A stretch of DNA of 6,087 bases from an uncultured Oribacterium sp. Lineage in GTDB: Bacteria; Bacillota; Clostridia; Lachnospirales; Lachnospiraceae. Shown here in pieces: positions 1 through 4,995 of the stretch (positions are counted from its first letter, which is position 1; the number at the start of each line of letters is the position of its first letter). The position numbers and the translations under genes are program-made. Under the pieces are notes generated by a model that worked only from the letters and a program-made list of their open reading frames with translations, was not told the origin of the DNA and made no database searches. The DNA is taken from NCBI GenBank assembly GCA_938030845.1, contig CALHIC010000257.1, forward strand, positions 1 to 6,087. Reading direction: 5' to 3'.

Positions 1-1259
1 GTACCGGATGGTGGTATGAAAATGCGGATGGAAGCTATCTTACCGGTTGGAACTGGGTGGATGGCAACGGCGACGGTATTGCCGAGTCCTATTATTTTCA
101 AAATGACGGCTATCTTCTGACCAATACCACGGTGGAGGGCTATCAGGTAAACGGCGACGGTGCCTGGGTGGTAAATGGAGCCGTGCAAACCAAGGGTGTA
201 GGGGCCTCCGCAGGGAATGCAGCGGCGCAGAATGATACGGTATTTTCCAGATCCGGTTCCAAGAAGGGCCTGGCAACAAGAGATACCCTTTTTGATGCCA
301 CTTCCGTGAGAGATCTAGGGGTAAAGCATATCATTTACAACTTTACCAACTACGAGCAAAACTTTATGGACAACTTCCGGAACACCAAGGCAAACGGCGT
401 AAGCGTAACGGCCATTATGCTGAATACGCCGAGAAATAATCCGGAGCCACAGTCACTTCCTGATGGAATCACCGGACAGGAAGCCCATTACTATGGCTAT
501 AATGTAGCAACCCAGGCCGGCATCGATGCAACCACCAGACTGGCGAATCGTTTTGCTTCTTTATATAAGGATTCTGTGGACAACTGGGTTATCGGAAATG
601 AGGTAAATTATCCCAATGTTTGGAATTTTACGCCTCACAGCAGTATTGAGAATTATGCGGACCAGTATGCCCATGCTTTCCGCATTTGGTACACAGCAAT
701 CAAGCAGAATAACCCTTCTGCCAATGTGTATATCCCCTTTGACTATGTTTGGACGGAGCATTCTCCTTCCGCAGGCTACTACAAGGCAAAGGACTTACTG
801 CGTTTGTTAAATGACAGGCTTCGGGATTTGGATTACGGTATTGCCTGGCACCCCTATCCGGAAGGACTGGCAGACCCCAACTTTGAGGATGACGGAAAGG
901 CAACGAACAGCGAGGATTCTTTGATTATCAATATGAAGAACTTAAATGTTCTCACGGATTATTTACAGAAGCCGGAATATCTTTCCCCAAGCGGTAAGGT
1001 AAGACATCTGATTCTTTCCGAGCAGGGCTTTAACGCCACCAACGAGGATGTGCAGGCGGATCAGATTGCCAAGGCTTATGACATTGCCAAGAATAACCCC
1101 TATGTGGAAGCCTTCTTCCTGGCGAGGGAGTATGACCAGCCCGGGGAGATGCACAATGTAGGAGGTGCGTTACAGGAAATGCACTTCGGATTGAAGGATG
1201 CCTATGAGCGAGGCGGAAGACCCAGAAAGGCCTATTCCGTATATAAGAGTTTGCAGTAA
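1..1259 (+). CDS. Secreted cell-wall-binding protein with DUF5722 glycoside-hydrolase-like domain (5' partial)
   Basis: The reading frame is open from base 3, so the true start and any signal peptide lie upstream; a GTG at 57 lies inside the repeats and is not the start. The first ~65 residues are aromatic/glycine repeats (TGWWYENADGSYLTGW, then YYFQNDGYLL and NGDGAWVVNG), of the choline-binding-like type that holds proteins on the Gram-positive envelope. From about base 270 to the end the protein matches what I know of DUF5722. Motifs fit a (beta/alpha)8 clan GH-A enzyme: an Asn-Glu pair in VIGNEVN (Glu codon 600-602) as candidate acid/base, a HPYPEG loop, and LSEQGFN after a hydrophobic strand (Glu codon 1020-1022) as candidate nucleophile. 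The substrate cannot be read from the sequence; an extracellular polysaccharide is an inference. The module order, binding repeats first and catalytic domain last, is clear. The catalytic glutamates are assigned by motif only. Confidence 0.85.
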   Translation, partial: TGWWYENADGSYLTGWNWVDGNGDGIAESYYFQNDGYLLTNTTVEGYQVNGDGAWVVNGAVQTKGVGASAGNAAAQNDTVFSRSGSKKGLATRDTLFDATSVRDLGVKHIIYNFTNYEQNFMDNFRNTKANGVSVTAIMLNTPRNNPEPQSLPDGITGQEAHYYGYNVATQAGIDATTRLANRFASLYKDSVDNWVIGNEVNYPNVWNFTPHSSIENYADQYAHAFRIWYTAIKQNNPSANVYIPFDYVWTEHSPSAGYYKAKDLLRLLNDRLRDLDYGIAWHPYPEGLADPNFEDDGKATNSEDSLIINMKNLNVLTDYLQKPEYLSPSGKVRHLILSEQGFNATNEDVQADQIAKAYDIAKNNPYVEAFFLAREYDQPGEMHNVGGALQEMHFGLKDAYERGGRPRKAYSVYKSLQ

Positions 1260-1281
1260 AACAATAGAATAGAGAGTAGAG

Positions 1282-1318
1282 AAAATAGCTGACGGAAAGA
1301 TTCCGGTCGGCTATTTTT
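1282..1318 (+). terminator. Rho-independent terminator of the cell-wall-binding protein gene
   Basis: Bases 1282-1297 pair with 1301-1317 around a 3-nt AGA loop. The stem has 16 pairs, one G-U pair (1290/1309) and one bulged G (1305). It ends in a TTTTT run and starts 23 bp after the stop codon. The A-rich left arm also makes it partly symmetrical, but no convergent gene lies here. Confidence 0.85.
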
Positions 1319-1396
1319 GTGTCTTGATTTAAATGCCTGTATAAATGAAAAATGGAAATATAACAGAACGAGCTGTAAGCGAAATAAAGCTTGAAT

Positions 1397-1425
1397 TTGC
1401 AAATATGTGGGGGCTAAAATATAAT
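1397..1425 (+). promoter_or_regulatory. Candidate sigma-70/sigma-A promoter upstream of the alcohol dehydrogenase remnant
   Basis: A perfect -10 box TATAAT (1420-1425) lies 17 bp after TTGCAA (1397-1402), a 4/6 match to the -35 consensus. A 10-bp perfect palindrome, ATTTGCAAAT (1395-1404), covers the -35 box and could be an operator. Transcription would start near 1432, giving an untranslated leader of about 135 nt that contains the hairpin and repeats described below. No other promoter of this quality is visible before 1568. Confidence 0.5.
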
Positions 1426-1480
1426 CTATCTTGAGTTAAAGTAGAACAAAGGAAATCAGAGGAAAATGTGGAAAGCTTCT

Positions 1481-1501
1481 ATCGGTTCAAGCTGACCCGA
1501 T
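1481..1501 (+). promoter_or_regulatory. Leader hairpin overlapping the first 12-bp repeat unit
   Basis: Bases 1481-1489 (ATCGGTTCA) pair with 1493-1501 (TGACCCGAT) around a 3-nt loop, with one T/C mismatch. The right arm is the start of the tandem repeat, so the ATCGG arm could instead pair with the second CCGAT copy at 1521-1525. No T-run follows, so it is not an intrinsic terminator. A regulatory role is inferred. Confidence 0.4.
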
Positions 1502-1540
1502 AAATGACCCAATAAATGACCCGATAAATGACCCAATAAA
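1493..1540 (+). repeat. Four tandem 12-bp units alternating G/A at one position (24-bp period, two exact copies)
   Basis: Units are TGACCCGATAAA (1493-1504 and 1517-1528) and TGACCCAATAAA (1505-1516 and 1529-1540). The 24-bp period is exact over two copies. Each unit boundary reads TAAATG, so one frame gives consecutive tiny frames ATG-ACC-CAA-TAA and ATG-ACC-CGA-TAA. The last unit is followed by ATTGG (1541-1545), which can close a small hairpin with CCAAT (1533-1537) over an AAA loop. The array ends 15 bp before the ribosome binding site of the next gene. Confidence 0.9.
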
Positions 1541-1555
1541 ATTGGAAGAGAATAC

Positions 1556-1561
1556 AGGAGG
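1556..1561 (+). promoter_or_regulatory. Strong ribosome binding site of the alcohol dehydrogenase remnant
   Basis: A perfect AGGAGG lies 6 bp before the ATG at 1568. It fixes that start and shows that the remnant is still equipped for translation even though the gene is broken. Confidence 0.85.
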
Positions 1562-1567
1562 TTAACC

Positions 1568-2033
1568 ATGCAAAATTTTGATTATCGGACACCTACAAGA
1601 TTGATTTTCGGAAAAGACGTTATCGAAGAACTTCCGGAAGTAATGAAGCAGTTCGGAAAAAGGATTCTGCTTAGCTACGGAAGCGGAAGTATCAAAAAGA
1701 TTGGTCTTTATGACAAGGTAAAGGATCTTTTAAAGGACTATGAGATTTATGAGCTTCCCGATATTCAACCCAATCCCAAGTATGATCCCAGCGTTCTTGA
1801 CGGCGTGAAAATCTGTAAAGAAAAGAATATTGATGTCATTCTTTCTGTTGGAGGCGGAAGTGTTTTGGACTGCACCAAGGCCATTGCCGCAGGGGCGAAG
1901 TATGAGGGAGATCCTTGGGATTTGATTACTTATAAGGTAAAAGCCAAGGCAGCCCTGTCACGACATGGAGCATGCGCTTTCGGCATACTATGACATCACC
2001 CATGGAGAAGAACTCGCCATTATCACCCCGAGA
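1568..2033 (+). pseudogene. Iron-containing alcohol dehydrogenase (butanol dehydrogenase type), internally deleted and truncated
   Basis: The first ~130 residues are a normal N-terminus of a group III, iron-dependent, NAD(P)-linked alcohol dehydrogenase: FDYRTPTRLIFGKD, then the dinucleotide-binding SVGGGSVLDCTKAIAAGA (GGGS at 95-98), then GDPWDLITYKVKAKAAL. At about base 1957 the family's middle part is missing, including the region with the first Asp and His metal ligands. The sequence resumes one frame away at 1956 with CHDMEHALSAYYDITHG and LAIITPR, the late metal-binding segment with its two conserved histidines, to 2033. From the usual family length of about 390 residues I estimate ~135 residues lost. 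After 2033 the rest of the C-terminus is absent too. The surviving frame codes for 141 residues (stop 1991-1993) with 11 frameshifted residues at the end. No metal-dependent activity is expected. Two deletions are needed, so a single sequencing error does not explain it. Confidence 0.85.
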
Positions 2034-2078
2034 AGGAAAGTTAGAGGAGATACACAACAGGAGTTGCACAAAGAAGTC

Positions 2079-2083
2079 AGGAG
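2079..2083 (+). promoter_or_regulatory. Ribosome binding site that fixes the flavoprotein start
   Basis: AGGAG lies 8 bp before the ATG at 2092. The same frame is open upstream to an ATG at 1972, but that ATG has no ribosome binding site and lies inside the dehydrogenase remnant, so 2092 is the start. Confidence 0.8.
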
Positions 2084-2091
2084 AACAATTT

Positions 2092-2709
2092 ATGAAGACA
2101 TTGATTATTAACGGAAGTCCACGCATCGGGGGCAATACAAGCATTGCCCTGGAGGAGATGATTAAGGTATTTGAGAAGGAAGAGATAGAAGTTGAGGTCG
2201 TGCAAATTGGTAACAAAGATATACGAGGCTGTATTTCCTGTGGATATTGTTATAAAAATGGAAAATGTGTCTTCAATGACCCGGTAAATGAACTGGCAGA
2301 GAAGTTTGAAGCCGCAGATGCTTTAGTAGTGGCATCTCCGGTTTATTATGCCTCCGCAAATGCTACCCTGATTGCCTGTCTAGACAGACTGTTCTACAGT
2401 ACACATTTTGATAAGACCATGAAGGTGGGCGCCAGTGTGGTTGTGGCAAGACGAGGCGGTTTATCCGCGACCTTTGATGAATTGAATAAGTATTTTACAA
2501 TCGCTGGAATGCCGGTGGCCTCCAGCCAATACTGGAACAGCGTTCACGGATGCGAAAAAGGGGAGGCGAAAGAAGACCTGGAAGGCCTGCAAACTATGAG
2601 AACTCTAGCCAGAAATATGGCCTTTTTGATGAAGAGCATTGCCCTTGGAAAAGAAAAATACGGCTTACCGGAGCAAGAAGAGGGGATAGCTACAAATTTT
2701 GTCCGATAA
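2092..2709 (+). CDS. Flavodoxin-fold NAD(P)H-dependent FMN oxidoreductase, iron-sulfur-flavoprotein-like
   Basis: The product is 205 residues, the usual length for the flavodoxin-like / NADPH-dependent FMN reductase superfamily. It starts MKTLIINGSPRIGGNTS, where GSPR-x2-GNT (residues 9-16) is the FMN phosphate loop. Residues 78-88 (LVVASPVYYAS) form the strand and loop that contacts the flavin ring, followed by LDRLFYS. Between them lie four cysteines at 47, 50, 53 and 59 (C-x2-C-x2-C-x5-C), resembling the compact motif that binds a 4Fe-4S cluster in iron-sulfur flavoproteins. Whether a cluster is really held here is inference. No signal peptide or membrane segment is seen, so it is cytoplasmic. 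The gene begins 58 bp after the last recognisable dehydrogenase codon and is probably read from the same transcript, which would make the broken gene its leader. The electron donor and acceptor are unknown; quinone, nitro or azo reduction are the usual guesses for this family. Confidence 0.85.
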   Translation: MKTLIINGSPRIGGNTSIALEEMIKVFEKEEIEVEVVQIGNKDIRGCISCGYCYKNGKCVFNDPVNELAEKFEAADALVVASPVYYASANATLIACLDRLFYSTHFDKTMKVGASVVVARRGGLSATFDELNKYFTIAGMPVASSQYWNSVHGCEKGEAKEDLEGLQTMRTLARNMAFLMKSIALGKEKYGLPEQEEGIATNFVR

Positions 2710-2727
2710 AGGGAAGGGAGGATATAG

Positions 2728-2795
2728 AAGGGAGCTAAGTAAACTTTGGTGCTAAACCTTCTGTATCTTTTCTTGATAACTTAGCTTTCCTTTTT
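2728..2795 (+). terminator. Probable intrinsic terminator after the flavoprotein gene (large loop)
   Basis: AGCTAAGT (2733-2740) pairs perfectly with ACTTAGCT (2779-2786). After a two-base bulge the stem extends through GG/CC and about three more pairs into a T-run (2791-2795). The 38-nt loop is unusually long for an intrinsic terminator and contains a tiny GGT/ACC stem, so efficiency may be low and read-through into the macro-domain gene is possible. Confidence 0.55.
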
Positions 2796-2833
2796 GCTAC
2801 GAAAGTGTCTCAAAGAGATTAGTGGAGAGTGCT

Positions 2834-3865
2834 ATGCCATTTCAAATCATCCGAAACGATATTACAAAAATGCAGGTGGATGCCATAGTGAATCCTGCTA
2901 ACCCTATGCCGGGATATGCTGCGGGAATAGACAGTGCTGTCTATAAGGCTGCCGGGAAGAAGCTTTTACAGAGGCGACAGGAAATAGGGGCTATTGCTCC
3001 CGGAAGCTCCTTTATTACGGATGGATACAATCTGCCTGCAAAGTATATTATCCATACTGTAGGAACAGTTTGGCAGGGGGGCAATTCCGATGAAGAAACG
3101 ATTATCAGAAAATGTTACCGTAGTATTTTCAGACTTGCCCTTGAACATCATATTCTCAGTCTTGCTATCCCTCTTTTGGCATCAGGAAGCTATGGCTTTC
3201 CCAAGGGAATAGCCCTTAGAATTGCTCTGTCGGAGATAGAAAGCTTTCTGTCGGAAAATGACATAGAGCTTTATCTTGTGGTTTTTGATGAAAAATCATA
3301 TTCCTTATCAACGGAGTTATACGGTGATATTGATGAATATATTAATAAGCATTATGTAGAAGAAAAGATTTCGGAAGAGTATTCGGATTCATATGTTAGA
3401 GGAAAAAGTTCTAATGCTGATCCTGTTAGAGTGAGCTCTGTTTACGGGGCGCATATCAGTCCGGAAAAGTGCCTGGTTTCCGAAGTTCGAAGCTTGGAGG
3501 ATGCGGTAAAGAATCTGGACAAAAGCTTTATGGAGCTGGTTTTCTCTTTTGCCGATCAAAAAGGCCTTACTGATGTTGAAGTGCAGAAGAAAGCAAACCT
3601 GGACAGAAAGGCATTTTCCAAACTGAAATGCGGAACCACCAAGAATCCGAGTAAATCCACAGCGCTGGCTTTGGCTGTTGCATTGGAATTGAATCTGGAT
3701 GACACAAAGGATTTGCTTTCAAGGGCGGGCTGGGCCTTATCTCCCTGCAGTAAGCAGGATCTTATTGTGCAATACTTTATAGAGCGGGAAGCTTATGATA
3801 TCTATGAAATCAATCTGGCTCTTTTTGAACATGGCGAACCACTCCTGGGAATGCAGGCTATTTAA
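2834..3865 (+). CDS. Macro domain protein with C-terminal XRE-like helix-turn-helix
   Basis: The product is 343 residues. I chose ATG 2834 because GGAG (2824-2827) lies 6 bp upstream; an in-frame GTG at 2822 has only weak pairing upstream. Residues 1-165 are a macro (ADP-ribose-binding) domain: FQIIRNDITKMQVDAIVNPAN, the second Asn of N-x-A-N (Asn23), VYKAAGKK, KYIIHTVGTVWQGG, and the phosphate loop LASGSYGFPKG (115-125). The usual glycine-rich GGGV loop reads GYAAGID (27-33). After a polar linker (165-225), residues 233-300 resemble an XRE/Cro-type HTH: LTDVEVQKKANLDRKAFSKLKCG, then NPSKSTALALAVALELNLD. The tail to 343 is helical with YDIYEINLALFEHGEPLLG. Macro domains bind or hydrolyse ADP-ribose or O-acetyl-ADP-ribose. 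The HTH suggests DNA binding or a partner-docking role, and autoregulation is an inference. It is the first gene of the four-gene cassette, 90 bp before the VWA gene. Confidence 0.88.
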   Translation: MPFQIIRNDITKMQVDAIVNPANPMPGYAAGIDSAVYKAAGKKLLQRRQEIGAIAPGSSFITDGYNLPAKYIIHTVGTVWQGGNSDEETIIRKCYRSIFRLALEHHILSLAIPLLASGSYGFPKGIALRIALSEIESFLSENDIELYLVVFDEKSYSLSTELYGDIDEYINKHYVEEKISEEYSDSYVRGKSSNADPVRVSSVYGAHISPEKCLVSEVRSLEDAVKNLDKSFMELVFSFADQKGLTDVEVQKKANLDRKAFSKLKCGTTKNPSKSTALALAVALELNLDDTKDLLSRAGWALSPCSKQDLIVQYFIEREAYDIYEINLALFEHGEPLLGMQAI

Positions 3866-3942
3866 ATGTCGCCTGACAAGTGACCGAAAATAAAGCGGAA
3901 AGAGATAGGATACCCTCGTAACCATGCAAACAAGCAAATGAT

Positions 3943-3948
3943 GGAGGG
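3943..3948 (+). promoter_or_regulatory. Ribosome binding site that fixes the VWA gene start
   Basis: GGAGGG lies 7 bp before the ATG at 3956. Two upstream in-frame ATGs (3938 and 3941) lie before or over this site and would put it inside the coding region, so 3956 is preferred. Confidence 0.8.
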
Positions 3949-3955
3949 AATCACT

Positions 3956-4636
3956 ATGAGAGAAAATTTAACGGAACTTGTATTTATCCTTGATAGAAGC
4001 GGCTCTATGGCCGGGCTTGAATCCGATACTATCGGCGGATTTAATGCCATGATAGAAAAGCAACAAAAGGAAGCCGGAGAAGTATTTGTATCTACTGTTT
4101 TGTTTGACGATGAGACGGAAGTAATTCACGACAGAGCCCCTATTGGAAATGTAAAAAAGCTGACGGAAGCGGACTACTATGTCCGTGGATGCACGGCACT
4201 CTTGGATGCGGTGGGAGGAGCAATTCGTCATATTGGGAATGTTCATAAGTATGCGAGGGAGGAAGATAGACCTGCTAAGACTTTATTTGTGATCACAACG
4301 GACGGTCTTGAAAATGCCAGTAGAAAGTACTCCTTTACGGATGTAAAGAAGCTTATTCAAAGTCAACAAGAGAAGTATCATTGGGAATTTCTTTTTCTGG
4401 GAGCAAATATTGATGCCATAGAGGTTGCGGGAAACATGGGAATTAAGCGTGATAGGGCAGCAAACTACCACTGTGATGAGGTGGGAACAGCGCTTAATTA
4501 CCGGGTTATAGATGAAGCTGTAACACGTATTAGAGAATGCAAGGTTTCGGATATGGAGACGATATTTGTTGGTGGTGCCTGGAAAGAGGATATTGATCGG
4601 GATTTTGAGAAGAGAGGAGAAAAGCATGAAATTTGA
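3956..4636 (+). CDS. von Willebrand factor A domain protein with intact MIDAS site
   Basis: The product is 226 residues and almost wholly one VWA domain. It starts MRENLTELVFILDRSGSMAG, where D13-x-S15-x-S17 is the first MIDAS motif. T80 in VRGCTALLDAVG and D116 in FVITTDGLENAS complete a metal site, so divalent-cation-dependent ligand binding should be intact. Later segments WEFLFLGANIDAIEVAGNMGI and RAANYHCDEVGTALNYRVI are typical of a free-standing cytoplasmic VWA family I know from Firmicutes. No signal peptide, transmembrane helix or sortase motif is present, so it is not a surface adhesin. VWA proteins usually act as assembly or regulatory partners, often beside ATPases, kinases or ADP-ribose proteins; the partner here is unknown. 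The gene overlaps the next one by 11 bp, which implies translational coupling. In the 90-bp gap after the macro gene I see no convincing terminator or promoter, so the two are probably co-transcribed. Confidence 0.92.
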   Translation: MRENLTELVFILDRSGSMAGLESDTIGGFNAMIEKQQKEAGEVFVSTVLFDDETEVIHDRAPIGNVKKLTEADYYVRGCTALLDAVGGAIRHIGNVHKYAREEDRPAKTLFVITTDGLENASRKYSFTDVKKLIQSQQEKYHWEFLFLGANIDAIEVAGNMGIKRDRAANYHCDEVGTALNYRVIDEAVTRIRECKVSDMETIFVGGAWKEDIDRDFEKRGEKHEI

Positions 4637-4973
4637 TGAAAGTTTGCAGCAGTATGTTTATCAGTATGAAGACTTGATTTTTTCTTGGGATGAGGAGCCT
4701 AAAGAGGAATATATCAGTAAGGTGAAAGTTTTAGCAAAGAATTATAAAGATAATTTGGATCGAATAATTGACTTTATCTTACCTGAACTTAGAGGAATGT
4801 ACGGAGATGTAAGCAAAGAAGATGTAAAAAATAATCTTGGGCAAGCTATCATTGACTATAACCAGGGAACAGTGACTTATTGTGACCAGAGTTTTGATGA
4901 TTATCATATCTTTTCGTTTGAATTTTTAAATAATACATTTGAGAAGCTGGAACATTTTTCTGTTGACGGGTAA
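4626..4973 (+). CDS. Small acidic protein of unknown function (DUF2004-like, uncertain)
   Basis: The product is 115 residues. ATG 4626 is preceded by AGGAG (4615-4619) at 6 bp, inside the end of the VWA gene, so the two overlap by 11 bp in different frames. The first ~60 residues are acidic and look helical (YQYEDLIFSWDEEPKEEYISK, then a charged helix to about 58). The C-terminal part alternates hydrophobic and polar residues as in beta strands: LGQAIIDYNQGTVTYCDQSF, DDYHIFSFEF, HFSVDG. This reminds me of DUF2004-type proteins, but I cannot confirm the family. No catalytic motif, signal peptide or membrane segment is seen. Size, charge and position would fit an adaptor or an immunity-like partner for its neighbours, which is inference only. 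Its bases are richer in A and T than those of the surface-protein gene at the left end. Confidence 0.8.
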   Translation: MKFDESLQQYVYQYEDLIFSWDEEPKEEYISKVKVLAKNYKDNLDRIIDFILPELRGMYGDVSKEDVKNNLGQAIIDYNQGTVTYCDQSFDDYHIFSFEFLNNTFEKLEHFSVDG

Positions 4974-4984
4974 ATAGCTGTATC

Positions 4985-4989
4985 GGAGG
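4985..4989 (+). promoter_or_regulatory. Ribosome binding site of the DUF2262 gene
   Basis: GGAGG lies 6 bp before the ATG at 4996, in the 22-bp gap after the small acidic gene. The short gap and lack of any terminator make this an operon junction. Confidence 0.75.
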
Positions 4990-4995
4990 AAAACT

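Noticed and set aside
1972..2091. Upstream extension of the flavoprotein frame to ATG 1972
   Set aside because: No ribosome binding site, the extra residues are not flavodoxin-like, and the segment is an out-of-frame reading of the dehydrogenase remnant. ATG 2092 gives the canonical N-terminus.
1926..2216. 96-codon minus-strand frame across the dehydrogenase/flavoprotein junction
   Set aside because: It overlaps two recognisable plus-strand genes and its product is serine-rich without a recognisable domain.
2550..2738. 62-codon plus-strand frame in the end of the flavoprotein gene
   Set aside because: It is a shifted reading of a recognised gene, with a highly charged product of no recognisable pattern.
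2822..2833. GTG start at 2822 for the macro protein
   Set aside because: It would consume the GGAG that is well placed for ATG 2834, and it adds four residues before the usual macro-domain beginning.
3873..3911. Possible promoter (CTGACA at 3873-3878) in the macro-VWA gap
   Set aside because: No acceptable -10 box lies 16-19 bp downstream; the nearest, TAGGAT, is 27 bp away.
3908..3941. Small hairpin (3908-3923) and five-codon frame (3924-3941) before the VWA gene
   Set aside because: The hairpin has a mismatch in only six pairs and no T-run; the tiny frame has no ribosome binding site. Both can be chance.
4283..4627. 114-codon minus-strand frame under the VWA gene
   Set aside because: It is the complement of a clear VWA coding region, and its translation shows no family motif.
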